From Cyclobacterium roseum (GTDB lineage Bacteria; Bacteroidota; Bacteroidia; Cytophagales; Cyclobacteriaceae): a stretch of 64,000 bases of DNA. The notes below the pieces were generated by a model. The model was not told where the DNA came from, searched no databases, and was given only the letters and a program-made list of their open reading frames with translations. Of the stretch, positions 53,600-62,528 are shown piece after piece. Both the position numbers and the translations under genes were made by a program. Positions within the stretch are counted from its first letter, which is position 1. Each line of letters begins with the position of its first letter. Location: contig NZ_WNKF01000003.1 in the NCBI RefSeq assembly GCF_010119225.1, positions 248,001 through 312,000 of the forward strand, in the 5' to 3' direction.

Positions 53600-54915
53600 T
53601 GTTGACAACCATGAAAATTAAATCGGCAATTATCGGATGTTTGTCCTTCCTCGTGGTTGGACTGGCTCAGGCGCAGGATAACTGGAATTGGCCATCTGAT
53701 CCTCAGATGGAGGACAAGGCCAGAGAATACAATGCAGCCTACAATGATTACATGAAATCAGGAGAGTTTTTAAAAGCCAAAAAACCGCTTCACTGGTTGC
53801 TAACGAATGCTCCCGATCTGAACGAGGCACTTTATATCAATGGTGTCAAAGTGTATGAAGGTGCGGCAGAGCAGGCAACTGATGAATCGGAAATCAGCAG
53901 TTTTCAGGATTCGGTGTTGACCGTTTATGACCTGAGGAAAGAGCTTTATGATAATGAACCGCGATGGATTGCCAACAAGGCTTATTATGCCTACAAGTTC
54001 TACAAAGGGAACAAGGATAAAGTCGATATTGCAACCAAACTTTTTGAGCGCACCATTGAGATTCATGGCAAGCTAGAGCCTTCATCTTTAAATGGGGCCT
54101 ATTTCGATGCCATTTACCGAAATTTCGCCTACAATAAGGCCTATACGCCGGAAGAAGTGATAAACAAATACGAGTTTATCATGAGCAAGCTGGATGAAGA
54201 CGAGGCTGCCGGTACCAACGTAGCAACGTCCAAAGCAACCTTGGATCAATTGCTTGCTGCGATGGAAATCATCAACTGCGACTTCATTGAAAATAACATG
54301 GGGCCAAAACTGGCTGAAGACCCCACCAATCTTAAGTTGGCGAAACAAATCTTTCAGTATGCAGTGAAGGAAAAGTGTACCAACAGCGATGTATTCCTGC
54401 TGGCACTTGAGACGATCGATAACGATAGTCCTACCTTTAGTACCTCTCAGGTAAGGGGCATGCGATACATGCAAAACTCAGAGTACGCCAAGGCTGGTGA
54501 ATTGTTTGAGAAGGCCTTGACCCTGGCAGAGACAGACGAACAGAAAGCCGAAATCCACTGGGACATGGCAAAAGTGCATGCGAATTTGGGCAGAAAGAGC
54601 CAAGCCAGATCCTCTGCCCTGAAAGCAGGCGAATTGAACCCTGAGAGAGAGTCTGATGCACATTCTTTCATTGGCGGATTGATCATGTCTTCTTCCAATG
54701 ATTGTAGAGGTGGTGAGAGCCGCGTAAAAGATTATTCTATCTTTATCGCCGCATACAACGCATATGCAAAGGCTGGCGATAGTCAGGGAATGGCGCAAGC
54801 CAAATCACGATTCCCTTCCAAAGAGGAGCTCTTTACTGAAGGTTATCAGGTAGGCGATACCATTAATACCGGCTGTTGGGTAGGCCAATCCGTAGCGTTG
54901 GCCACCAGGGACTGA
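53596..54915 (+). CDS. Exported TPR-repeat protein
   Basis: A 439-residue protein with a signal peptide (cleavage near LAQAQ; the ATG at 53611 gives the shorter MKIKSAIIG start) followed by TPR-like helical repeats, for example YMKSGEFLKAKKPLHWLLTN, GMRYMQNSEYAKAGELFEKA and KAEIHWDMAKVHANLGRKSQA in part. The tail has two Cys (NDCRGG, INTGCWVG). Likely a periplasmic scaffold working with the barrel protein just upstream, whose stop codon it overlaps. A terminator follows. Confidence 0.8.
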   Translation: MMLTTMKIKSAIIGCLSFLVVGLAQAQDNWNWPSDPQMEDKAREYNAAYNDYMKSGEFLKAKKPLHWLLTNAPDLNEALYINGVKVYEGAAEQATDESEISSFQDSVLTVYDLRKELYDNEPRWIANKAYYAYKFYKGNKDKVDIATKLFERTIEIHGKLEPSSLNGAYFDAIYRNFAYNKAYTPEEVINKYEFIMSKLDEDEAAGTNVATSKATLDQLLAAMEIINCDFIENNMGPKLAEDPTNLKLAKQIFQYAVKEKCTNSDVFLLALETIDNDSPTFSTSQVRGMRYMQNSEYAKAGELFEKALTLAETDEQKAEIHWDMAKVHANLGRKSQARSSALKAGELNPERESDAHSFIGGLIMSSSNDCRGGESRVKDYSIFIAAYNAYAKAGDSQGMAQAKSRFPSKEELFTEGYQVGDTINTGCWVGQSVALATRD

Positions 54916-54971
54916 CAAACGAAGCACTCCCAACTCCGAAAAACAGATAATTCCAAGATTAGAGCGAAATT

Positions 54972-54999
54972 AAAAGGCGGTGTAACTACCGCCTTTTTT
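54972..54999 (+). terminator. Terminator after the coaX/OMP/TPR unit
   Basis: AAAAGGCGGT (54972-54981) pairs perfectly with ACCGCCTTTT (54988-54997) across a 6-base loop with a T run at the end. Confidence 0.9.
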
Positions 55000-55117
55000 A
55001 GGTTTAGTTGCGGTTGGAAAAAAAAATTGTTTGCTTGAATATAACCTTTGCTGAATGGCAGCGTCGAAGGATACAGGAATGCAGTACAAAGATGTGCATT
55101 CCTCTTAAAATTGTGCG

Positions 55118-55125
55118 TACCTTTG
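55118..55125 (+). promoter_or_regulatory. Possible -7 box for lptC
   Basis: TACCTTTG matches TAnnTTTG exactly. It lies only 12 bases from the ATG at 55137, which would favour the in-frame ATG at 55155 as the real start. Confidence 0.3.
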
Positions 55126-55136
55126 CATTTGGTTAA

Positions 55137-55742
55137 ATGGTGAGAAGGAAGTTCATGTCTAAAATGTCAGCGGGCAGTAATAAGCAATTCTGTAGCATAA
55201 AAGATTCCATCCGGTTTCTTTGCATCTTTTTGGGGATGGCCCTGCTTGCGGGCTTATTGTTTTCCTGTCGGGAGGATCTGGATAAAAGCCAACTGGAGAA
55301 TTACGAAGGGCCTTACCGGATCAGCCATAACATTGAATTACTGCATAGTGACTCCGCTTTGGTAAGGACCAAGCTAATGGCTGCGAAACAGCTGGAGTAT
55401 CTGAATCAGGATACGGAGTTTCCGGAGGGAATTCTCATTCATTTTTTCGAAAAGGATGGCACGCTGAGTACTACTATTCGGGCAGACAGGGGATACTATG
55501 ATCGAAAAAACAACCTTTACCGGGGAGAGGGAGATGTACAGGTAGAGAATCTTCAAAAGGACCAGAAGTTGTCATCAGAAGAATTATTCTGGGATCCGGG
55601 AAAGGAAAAAATTTACACGGAGAAGTTTGTGACGGTGGAAGAACCTGATCGAATCATAAAAGGTACCGGCATGGAAGCCGATGAAGGTTTTAATGAGTAT
55701 ACCTTCACCAAAGTAACAGGGACAATTGATAATGCGCTTTAA
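55137..55742 (+). CDS. lptC: LPS export protein LptC
   Basis: A 201-residue (or 195 from the ATG at 55155) lipoprotein-like LptC: membrane/lipobox segment LGMALLAGLLFSC then a beta-jellyroll domain (GILIHFFEKDGTLSTTIRADRGYYDRKNNLYRGEGDVQVEN in parts, EELFWDPGKEKIYTEKFVTV). LptC bridges the LptBFG transporter to LptA and passes lipopolysaccharide toward the outer membrane. It opens the second half of the envelope cluster. The lipobox cysteine is unusual compared with proteobacterial LptC, which has a plain membrane anchor, but is usual in this phylum. Confidence 0.85.
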   Translation: MVRRKFMSKMSAGSNKQFCSIKDSIRFLCIFLGMALLAGLLFSCREDLDKSQLENYEGPYRISHNIELLHSDSALVRTKLMAAKQLEYLNQDTEFPEGILIHFFEKDGTLSTTIRADRGYYDRKNNLYRGEGDVQVENLQKDQKLSSEELFWDPGKEKIYTEKFVTVEEPDRIIKGTGMEADEGFNEYTFTKVTGTIDNAL

Positions 55743-55751
55743 AACTAAAAA

Positions 55752-55973
55752 ATGAAATTAGCGAGTACCATTTTGTTGTCATTAGCCGCAGCCATGGTGG
55801 TGATAGGTGCGCACCTTACCATGAAGGCAGGAATAATGGCATCCTATCCCTTTTTTATGTTTGCCGTGTTGCTCTTGTTCTGGCACATGTATCGAAGAAA
55901 TCAATCGGAGGAAGAAAGTAAGGAGCAAGAAAAAAAAGGAGGGAAACGAAAAAACAAAAAGTCCAATGGATGA
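55752..55973 (+). CDS. Small two-helix membrane protein in the lptC cluster
   Basis: A 73-residue protein with two membrane helices (about 3-23 and 28-47) and a highly basic tail (KEQEKKGGKRKNKKSNG). No family recognised by name; a small gene at this place is usual between lptC and the CNNM/CBS gene in related genomes, as I remember. It ends by overlapping the start of the next gene by 8 bases, which supports it being translated. Confidence 0.7.
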   Translation: MKLASTILLSLAAAMVVIGAHLTMKAGIMASYPFFMFAVLLLFWHMYRRNQSEEESKEQEKKGGKRKNKKSNG

Positions 55974-57225
55974 TCAGTATTTACTCTTAGTACTGGTAAG
56001 CCTGGTTTTTTCCGCCCTGTTTTCAGGGATGGAGATTGCATTTGTTTCTGCCAACCGCCTGCACATCGAGCTGCAAAGCAAACAAGGCAAAATATCCGGA
56101 AAGATTTTGGCCACTTTTATTCAGAATCCAGGACAATTTATAGGTACTACCTTGATGGGCAATACCATCAGTCTGGTTCTTTATGGCATTTTCATGGCCT
56201 ATCTATTGGGGCCTCCGCTAGGGTACCTGTTGCCAGAGGCTTTTAATACGCAGGCTGGGGTAATGATCGTACAGACGGTGGTGTCTACCATAGTGGTGTT
56301 GATCACGGCGGAATTTATCCCCAAAAGTATTTTTATTTTGAACCCCAACAGCATGTTGACGGTTTTTTCGTTTCCTTTTGTGATTATTTATTACCTGCTA
56401 TATCCGGTGGTATGGGTAGTGGTAGGCTTGTCGAAGATAGTCATTACCAAGGTGCTGAAATTGGAATACAATGAGGATAGGCCTGCATTTACCATCACGG
56501 ACTTGAACAGTTTCATACAAAATTACCTGGATCCCAAAGGCGAGGATGTGGATATTGATGCCAAGATTTTCGACAATGCGGTGGATTTCAAAAAAGTAAG
56601 GGTAAGGGAGTGCATGGTTCCCCGAACAGACATCGTGGCGGTAGAAGCGACAGACCCCATCGGAGAATTGAAACAGGTTTTTGTGGAAAGCGGACATTCC
56701 AAAATCATCATTTATAAAGAGACCATTGATGATGTAATCGGGTACTGCCATCATCTGGAGCTGTTTAAAAAGCCAAAAGCGATCGAAGATATTTTAACCC
56801 CGATAATTATTGTTCCAGAATCTGCTCTGGCTAATGAACTACTGGTTCAATTTATCAAGGACCGAAAAAGCCTCGCCCTGGTGGTGGATGAATTTGGAGG
56901 GACCAGTGGAATTGTGAGCATGGAAGATATCATAGAGGAGATCTTTGGAGAGATTGAAGACGAGTATGATAGCGACGATTTGATCGAACAACAGGTTTCC
57001 GAAAACGAATACCTTTTAAGTGCCCGACATGAAATTGATTACATCAATGAAAAATACGAATGGAACCTGCCGGAAGGAGAATTCGAAACCCTGGCAGGGT
57101 TTATATTATCCCTTACGGAAAGCATTCCTCAAAAAGGAGAGTCGGTAAGTTTTGGGCCTTTTACTTTTACAGTGGTGTCCAAACAGGATCACCGGATAGA
57201 TACAATCAAAATAAAAATAGAATAA
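55966..57225 (+). CDS. CNNM/CBS-domain (CorC/hemolysin-like) membrane protein
   Basis: From the ATG at 55966 (MDDQYLLLVLVSLVFSALFSG) the product has 419 residues. The CNNM membrane domain has about three or four helices (to residue 190) with SGMEIAFVSANRLHIELQSKQG in part and FIGTTLMGNTISLVLYG; two CBS domains (about 210-330, VRECMVPRTDIVAVEATDPI and SLALVVDEFGGTSGIVSMED) and a C-terminal CorC-HlyC transporter-associated domain follow. The family handles magnesium or cobalt transport; GldE of gliding bacteria belongs to it too, so a T9SS link cannot be excluded. An ATG at 55861 would overlap the preceding gene and is rejected. Confidence 0.88.
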   Translation: MDDQYLLLVLVSLVFSALFSGMEIAFVSANRLHIELQSKQGKISGKILATFIQNPGQFIGTTLMGNTISLVLYGIFMAYLLGPPLGYLLPEAFNTQAGVMIVQTVVSTIVVLITAEFIPKSIFILNPNSMLTVFSFPFVIIYYLLYPVVWVVVGLSKIVITKVLKLEYNEDRPAFTITDLNSFIQNYLDPKGEDVDIDAKIFDNAVDFKKVRVRECMVPRTDIVAVEATDPIGELKQVFVESGHSKIIIYKETIDDVIGYCHHLELFKKPKAIEDILTPIIIVPESALANELLVQFIKDRKSLALVVDEFGGTSGIVSMEDIIEEIFGEIEDEYDSDDLIEQQVSENEYLLSARHEIDYINEKYEWNLPEGEFETLAGFILSLTESIPQKGESVSFGPFTFTVVSKQDHRIDTIKIKIE

Positions 57226-57268
57226 AACCCGTGTAGCAGAAATACTTGATTTATAGATGGGGTAATAT

Positions 57269-57299
57269 TTTGAATTTACCTTTAGATGTAATTATTTTG
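57269..57299 (+). promoter_or_regulatory. Probable promoter for the PpiD/SurA-like isomerase gene
   Basis: TTTG at 57269-57272 and TTATTTTG at 57292-57299 (one mismatch to TAnnTTTG) with 19-base spacing, 23 bases upstream of the ATG. Confidence 0.45.
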
Positions 57300-57321
57300 C
57301 GACACTGCAAAAAACAGGAGA

Positions 57322-59436
57322 ATGGCATTAATAAAACAAATTAGACAAAGAACAGGTCTTGCAATCGGAGTGATTGCGGTAGGACTGATTTTCTTTTTGG
57401 TGGGAGGAGATATTCTGGGCCCCAATTCAATGATTTTGGGTTCCAGTCGGACCACCGTGGGAGAAATCGCCGGTGAAGACATCTCATATGATGAATATGT
57501 TCAGAAAATTGAACAAACCAAGATGAGGTTTCAACAAGAAACCGGCAGAAATCCAAGTGAAAACGAGCTATCTAGCATACGGGAACAAGCCTGGCAGGCA
57601 CTGATTGTCGAAAAGATCTTCTCCGAGCAATACGAAGAATTGGGAATGGTAATATCCGATGAAGAACTTGTGGATATGGTCCAGGGGAAAAACATTATCG
57701 GCGAACTCAGAAGGCAGCTTACCAACCCTGAAACCGGTGAGTTTGACAGGGATCAGTTAATTACCTTCCTTCAATCCCTTCAGGATGCGGACCCACAGCA
57801 GCAAATGTTCTGGGCGCAGCAGGAGCAATTGTTTGCAGATTCCCGCTTACGCATCAAATACGACAACATGCTGGCAACTTCCGAATACGCTACCACAGCG
57901 GAAGCTAAACTACAGCACAAAATGGCGAATACCATTGCTGATGTGAGGCATATTCAGATACCCTATTATGTGGTTTCGGACTCATTGGTTCAGGTGACGG
58001 ATTCGGAAATAAGGTCGTATATCAACAGCAATCAGGAAAAATTTCAGGTGGAAGAAAGCAGGGCGATACAGTACGTACGGTTTCCACTAGATCCCAGCCC
58101 AGAAGATTCAGCGGCCACGTTGGACCAAATCAACGGTTTGGTGGCAGAACTACGGGAAGCCTCCAATGATTCCGCTTTTGTCATGAGAAATTCCGAGGCT
58201 CAAAACCCATTCCAGACCCTAAATCCGGGCGATCCCCTTCCATCCAATTTCACCAATAATGTAGAAGAGCCTGAAGAAGGAGTGGTGTATGGTCCGTTTT
58301 TAAGTAATAATTCCAGTTACGTTGCCTATAAAATCAGCGAGCAATTTGAAGGTGATCCGCGTATGAGGGCCAGCCATATCTTGCTAAGTACAGAAGGAAT
58401 GGAAGGCGCGGCCAAAGAGCAGGTAAGAGCTAGGGCGCAGGAAGTATTGGAAGAGGTGAACGAAACAGGCAATTTTGAAGTAGCGGCATCCCAATACGGG
58501 CAGGACGCTACCGCTCAGCGGGGAGGCGATTTGGGTTGGTTTTTTAGAGATGATTTTGTGACCGAGTTTGCAGATGCAGTATTCGATGCCAATTCCGAAG
58601 GGGTCATCAATGAGCTGGTGGAAACCGAATACGGGTTTCATATCATTAAGGTCACCGAGATGCCTCAAACGTTAACCCGAAAACTGGCCGTGTTAGAGCG
58701 GGAATTATTAGCGAGTGATATTACCAGAAACGATATATTCAGGAATGCAGATTATTTTGCTGCGAATTCTTCCAATCCAACCACCTTTGAGGCTAACGCT
58801 GAAAAGGAAGATTACGAGGTGATGGCGGCCAATGGTGTAGGGCCAACAGCGCGTTCCTTAAATAACATGGGCGGTGCGAGAGAGGTCATCCGATGGGCAT
58901 TTAATGACGCTTCAATTGGTGCAGTTTCTCCTGTTTTTGAATTAGACGATGCCTACGTGGTGGCCTTACTTTCCAACAAAACGGAAGCGGGTGATGGCAG
59001 CATTAATGATCCAATCATCAAGGCCCAAGCCAGTCAGGAATTAAGGAACGAGAAAAAGGCTGCCTATATAAAGGAACAAATTGCCGGTGCGGAAAATTTG
59101 GAAGCCATAAAAGAAGTATTTCCGGACGCTTCCATAGGAAGCACTCCGGATCTTAGGATGAACGCGAGTGTATTGCCGGGAGTTGGATTTGCCCCCAAGG
59201 CAGTAGGTGCCATTTTCGGTCTTCAGGATGCCGGGCAAATGACAGATCCTATTCAGGAAGACATAGGTGTCATCGTGGCAGAACTGAATAGCATCATCCC
59301 CGCCTCTGAAATTGCGGATTATACCCGCTATCAAAATGAAATTACAGATAATGCCTCCCAAAGAACGGCCTACATGATCATGATGGCTATGGAGGAATTA
59401 GCGGAGGTAAAGGATTATCGGTATAAGTTCTTTTAA
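57322..59436 (+). CDS. Membrane-anchored peptidylprolyl isomerase, PpiD/SurA-like
   Basis: A 704-residue periplasmic chaperone with one N-terminal membrane helix (about 12-30, LAIGVIAVGLIFFLVGG), a SurA-type N-terminal domain (NELSSIREQAWQALIVEKIF in part), a parvulin PPIase domain (MRASHILLSTEGM, then QRGGDLGWFFRDDFVTEFADAV in part and ETEYGFHIIKVTE) and a long C-terminal chaperone part. PpiD-type proteins help folding of outer-membrane proteins emerging from SecYEG. It follows the CNNM gene and closes the envelope cluster. Confidence 0.92.
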   Translation: MALIKQIRQRTGLAIGVIAVGLIFFLVGGDILGPNSMILGSSRTTVGEIAGEDISYDEYVQKIEQTKMRFQQETGRNPSENELSSIREQAWQALIVEKIFSEQYEELGMVISDEELVDMVQGKNIIGELRRQLTNPETGEFDRDQLITFLQSLQDADPQQQMFWAQQEQLFADSRLRIKYDNMLATSEYATTAEAKLQHKMANTIADVRHIQIPYYVVSDSLVQVTDSEIRSYINSNQEKFQVEESRAIQYVRFPLDPSPEDSAATLDQINGLVAELREASNDSAFVMRNSEAQNPFQTLNPGDPLPSNFTNNVEEPEEGVVYGPFLSNNSSYVAYKISEQFEGDPRMRASHILLSTEGMEGAAKEQVRARAQEVLEEVNETGNFEVAASQYGQDATAQRGGDLGWFFRDDFVTEFADAVFDANSEGVINELVETEYGFHIIKVTEMPQTLTRKLAVLERELLASDITRNDIFRNADYFAANSSNPTTFEANAEKEDYEVMAANGVGPTARSLNNMGGAREVIRWAFNDASIGAVSPVFELDDAYVVALLSNKTEAGDGSINDPIIKAQASQELRNEKKAAYIKEQIAGAENLEAIKEVFPDASIGSTPDLRMNASVLPGVGFAPKAVGAIFGLQDAGQMTDPIQEDIGVIVAELNSIIPASEIADYTRYQNEITDNASQRTAYMIMMAMEELAEVKDYRYKFF

Positions 59437-59457
59437 ATCACTTGTGATACCGTATAT

Positions 59458-59490
59458 AAATCCCATTCCGACTAAGGAATGGGATTTTTT
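59458..59490 (+). terminator. Terminator after the PpiD-like gene
   Basis: AAATCCCATTCC (59458-59469) pairs perfectly with GGAATGGGATTT (59476-59487) around a 6-base loop, followed by T residues. Confidence 0.9.
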
Positions 59491-59535
59491 GCTTTTAAGG
59501 GATTTAATTTCCCTGAAAAATGGTTGTTAGGATAT

Positions 59536-59802
59536 ATGAGTAGTAAATTCAATGCTATTTCCTTCAAGGAAAAACTGGAAAATCAAACCAGTTTCCCGGC
59601 CTTGTATATGTTTAAATTTATCGTTCCGAGTGGTAAGGAGGGAGAAGTAGCCGCCCTACTGCCGGGTAACGAGATGAAATTGAAAGTGTCATCGAAAGGC
59701 AAATACACCAGCGCCACCATCAAGGCCATGATGCCTGACAGTCAATCCATCATAGATATATATATAAAGGCCGCGGAAATTGAAGGAGTAATCGCATTAT
59801 AA
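59536..59802 (+). CDS. DUF493 (YbeD-like) protein
   Basis: An 88-residue alpha/beta protein from the ATG at 59536. [27 protein letters not shown] in parts, [19 protein letters not shown] and [18 protein letters not shown] match DUF493 (YbeD), a ferredoxin-like ACT-type fold with a suggested allosteric or lipoate-related role. A frame extended upstream to 59479 would start inside the terminator and is rejected. The pterin dehydratase gene follows after 11 bases. Confidence 0.8.
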   Translation: MSSKFNAISFKEKLENQTSFPALYMFKFIVPSGKEGEVAALLPGNEMKLKVSSKGKYTSATIKAMMPDSQSIIDIYIKAAEIEGVIAL

Positions 59803-59813
59803 AAATCAATAAT

Positions 59814-60044
59814 ATGTGGAAAGAAGAAGATAGTAAATTAATTCAGACGTTTGAGTTTAAAGATTTTCAGGAGGCCTTTGCTTTTATGACGAGAGTAGCC
59901 TTTCTGGCAGAGGCGCATCAACACCATCCCAACTGGAGCAACGTGTACAACAAGGTGCAGATAGAGTTGACGACACACGACAAAGGAAACACCATCACCG
60001 AAAAGGATAGAAAATTGGCTAAGGCCATAGATGAAATAAACTAA
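59814..60044 (+). CDS. 4a-hydroxytetrahydrobiopterin dehydratase (PCD/DCoH)
   Basis: A 76-residue pterin-4a-carbinolamine dehydratase. The family signature is [20 protein letters not shown], with the paired histidines that bind and dehydrate the pterin, then [22 protein letters not shown] in part. It recycles tetrahydrobiopterin in aromatic hydroxylation or acts as a dimerisation partner; the same fold also serves molybdopterin dehydration. It ends in TAATG, overlapping the rsmI start. Confidence 0.9.
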   Translation: MWKEEDSKLIQTFEFKDFQEAFAFMTRVAFLAEAHQHHPNWSNVYNKVQIELTTHDKGNTITEKDRKLAKAIDEIN

Positions 60045-60066
60045 TGGAAGAAAGTACTTCCATTAG
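60041..60066 (+). repeat. Perfect 10-bp hairpin over the rsmI start codon
   Basis: CTAATGGAAG (60041-60050) and CTTCCATTAG (60057-60066) are exact complements with a 6-base loop AAAGTA. The left arm contains both the stop of the pterin dehydratase gene and the ATG of rsmI, so in mRNA the start codon would be paired unless ribosomes finishing the upstream gene open it. Confidence 0.7.
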
Positions 60067-60730
60067 TTTGTATTTAGTACCTACGCCTATTGGAAATCTG
60101 AAGGATATTACCCTTAGGGCATTGGAAACCCTGCAAGAGGTAGATGTCATTTTAGCAGAAGATACCCGGACATCTGGGAAACTGCTAAAGCACTACGACA
60201 TCAAACGTCCTTTGGAGAGTTATCATATTCATAACGAACACCAGAGCATTTCCAGGCTGTTGCACAGAATGGGAGAAGGGGTGGTTTTTGCACTTATCAC
60301 GGATGCCGGTACACCAGGTATTTCTGATCCTGGCTTTCTCTTGGTCAGGGAGGCACTAGCCGCCGATTTAGAAGTCTGTAGCCTTCCCGGAGCGACCGCT
60401 ATTATCCCTGCACTGGTTAATTCGGGATTGCCAAACGATCGGTTTGTATTTGAGGGTTTTCTTCCTCATAAAAAGGGAAGGAAGACTAGGGTTGAGTCTT
60501 TAAAAGAAGAAACCCGTACCATGGTTTTTTATGAATCTCCGTATCGTTTGCTAAAAACCCTGCAACAGTTTTCGGATGTATTTGGCCCGGAGAGACAGGT
60601 CTGTGTAAGCCGGGAGTTAACCAAGATTCATGAGGAAAACGTTCGAGGCAGCCTACGGGAAGTAATAACTTATTATACTGAAAATACCCTTAAAGGAGAA
60701 ATCGTGATCACATTGTCAGGAAAACAATGA
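60044..60730 (+). CDS. rsmI: 16S rRNA (cytidine(1402)-2'-O)-methyltransferase
   Basis: A 228-residue SAM-dependent methyltransferase: YLVPTPIGNLKDITLRAL, ILAEDTRTSGKLLKHY, ALITDAGTPGISDPGFLLVRE and GATAIIPALVNSGLPND are the RsmI marks. It adds the 2'-O-methyl group at C1402 in the ribosomal P site. A stable hairpin covers its start codon, which overlaps the upstream stop; its own stop overlaps the next gene (ATGA). Confidence 0.95.
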   Translation: MEESTSISLYLVPTPIGNLKDITLRALETLQEVDVILAEDTRTSGKLLKHYDIKRPLESYHIHNEHQSISRLLHRMGEGVVFALITDAGTPGISDPGFLLVREALAADLEVCSLPGATAIIPALVNSGLPNDRFVFEGFLPHKKGRKTRVESLKEETRTMVFYESPYRLLKTLQQFSDVFGPERQVCVSRELTKIHEENVRGSLREVITYYTENTLKGEIVITLSGKQ

Positions 60731-61530
60731 AAAGCATGGAATTGGAACGTATTACAGAGCAAGTAGCCAATCTAGCCCGGAAAGCCGGGGCCTTTATCAG
60801 GGAGGAAGGGAAGAATTTTAGCCTTGAAAAAGTAGAACAGAAAGGGTTCAATGACCTGGTTTCTTACGTGGATAAGGGAGCGGAGGAAATAATCGTCAAA
60901 GGCTTATCAGAAATTTTGCCCGAGGCCGGTTTCATTACGGAGGAAGGTACCAAATCGGATACGGATCAAGAGCTGACCTGGATTGTCGACCCCTTGGATG
61001 GAACCACTAATTTCGTTCATGGAATACCGATGTTTGCGGTATCCATAGCACTGGCGCAGGGGACCGATATTTTGTCGGGGGTGGTCTACGAAATTAATTT
61101 GGATGAATGCTTTGTTGCGTATAAAGGAGCAGCATCCACCTGCAACGGAAAACCTATCCGGGTTAGCAAGGCAGATCAGCTTGCAGATAGTTTGGTAGCA
61201 ACCGGCTTTCCCTATAATGACGGGGGTAAGACAGCGAGGTACCTGGAATTGCTTTCTTATTTTCTAAAGAATACCCATGGGCTTAGAAGGCTTGGTTCTG
61301 CGGCTGTAGACTTGTGCTACGTTGCCTGTGGAAGGGTGGAGGGTTACCTGGAGTATAACTTGCAGTCCTACGACATTGCGGCGGGTACCTTCATTGTAAA
61401 ACAAGCCGGTGGAGAAATTAGCGATTTCAGCGGAGGAAATAATTACCTCTTTGGAGGGCAGATATTGGCGAGTAATGCGAAGATTCACAAAGACCTACTC
61501 GCAGCAATTGAGTCACATTTTGAACTTTAG
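60727..61530 (+). CDS. Inositol monophosphatase family protein
   Basis: A 267-residue magnesium-dependent phosphatase. The metal sites are in FITEEGTKSD and WIVDPLDGTTNFVHGIPMFAVSIAL in parts, and GGEISDFSGGN with SYDIAAGTFIV near the C-terminus. Substrates could be inositol phosphate, fructose-1,6-bisphosphate or PAP; the motif set is closest to SuhB-type. The ATG at 60736 (MELERI) is an alternative start. Confidence 0.92.
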   Translation: MKSMELERITEQVANLARKAGAFIREEGKNFSLEKVEQKGFNDLVSYVDKGAEEIIVKGLSEILPEAGFITEEGTKSDTDQELTWIVDPLDGTTNFVHGIPMFAVSIALAQGTDILSGVVYEINLDECFVAYKGAASTCNGKPIRVSKADQLADSLVATGFPYNDGGKTARYLELLSYFLKNTHGLRRLGSAAVDLCYVACGRVEGYLEYNLQSYDIAAGTFIVKQAGGEISDFSGGNNYLFGGQILASNAKIHKDLLAAIESHFEL

Positions 61531-61613
61531 GAAGAATTAATTGACCTATTAAATTTGTGATTAACTACAAAAAACATAATTCAAAAAAAATAATTCAGTC
61601 TGTGAAAAAAAAA

Positions 61614-61644
61614 TTTGTATTTTCGCTATAATTGATTAGCTTTC
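61614..61644 (+). promoter_or_regulatory. Probable promoter for the F420-reductase-like gene
   Basis: TTTG at 61614-61617 and TAGCTTTC at 61637-61644 (one mismatch at the last base), spacing 19. The leader would be about 110 bases. Confidence 0.45.
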
Positions 61645-61759
61645 AATTATTTAAAGTATTATTCTTTTTGACAACCAAATCACCCAGTCCTTGATTGTAT
61701 CAAGGTTTAAAAACAAACGGTTGTCAAATTAGTTTCACTGACATAATAACATAGATAAA

Positions 61760-62368
61760 ATGAATATAGGAATTTTAGGAGGCACCAACCTGGCGACCAA
61801 CTTGGGAAATAAGTTTATCGCGAGAGGAATGGATGTGGTGTTTGGCGTTCGTGAAGGATTCAGTACCCGTAAAGTGGAGTGGAAAATTCTTAAAATGCAA
61901 AACCACTACGTGCTCAATTACGCAGACGCTATTTCCGCTTCCGACGTGGTGATTATCTGTTGTGAAAATGAGTTTTTGCCAGTTGTTTGCACCTATTTAA
62001 AGGAATATGGGTCGCCCGATAAGTTGTACATCGATAGCACCAACGGAGTGCACGATGAGACCCTGGGCTGTAATACTACCTATATTCGAGAGGAAACCGG
62101 ACATCAAAAAATATTTAAAGCATTTAATAATTTAGGGTTGGATTATCCCAAATCCGATCCGCTGGAATTAATAAAGGAAACCTACTTTTGTGGAGATAGT
62201 CCTAAAGACCGGGTGCTACTCAAGAAATTAATCGAACTCATCGGATTCAAAGCCATCGATGCAGGTCTTATCAAAAATGCTTGTCTACTGGAGGCAGTAT
62301 ACCATTTAAGTAAGGAAATCTCTATGGCCAAATCAGGTGACTGTCATTTTCGGTTAATGTCAGTCTAA
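61760..62368 (+). CDS. NADP-binding F420-dependent oxidoreductase-like protein
   Basis: A 202-residue Rossmann-fold protein. GILGGTNLATNLGNKFIARG gives the dinucleotide loop and the following VVFGVREGF the NADP 2'-phosphate site; DVVIICCENEFL, KIFKAFNNLGLDYPKS and CGDSPKDRVLLKKLIELIGFKAIDAG in parts match the NADPH:F420 reductase/dinucleotide-binding family (F420_oxidored). Bacteroidota do not generally make F420, so a different hydride acceptor is likely. Single-gene unit. Confidence 0.8.
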   Translation: MNIGILGGTNLATNLGNKFIARGMDVVFGVREGFSTRKVEWKILKMQNHYVLNYADAISASDVVIICCENEFLPVVCTYLKEYGSPDKLYIDSTNGVHDETLGCNTTYIREETGHQKIFKAFNNLGLDYPKSDPLELIKETYFCGDSPKDRVLLKKLIELIGFKAIDAGLIKNACLLEAVYHLSKEISMAKSGDCHFRLMSV

Positions 62369-62528
62369 CCCTTTGCCTGGAAAGTGATTTTTTTACTCTT
62401 ATTGTATCATTTTTATTGCAACCGTTAATCGGTATCGTTTTTGCAACCATATTATATAGCTGCTAGTTACGGATTCCCGTATACATAGACAGTACCCTTT
62501 TATTCTAATTTTTAAGATTGATAATACC

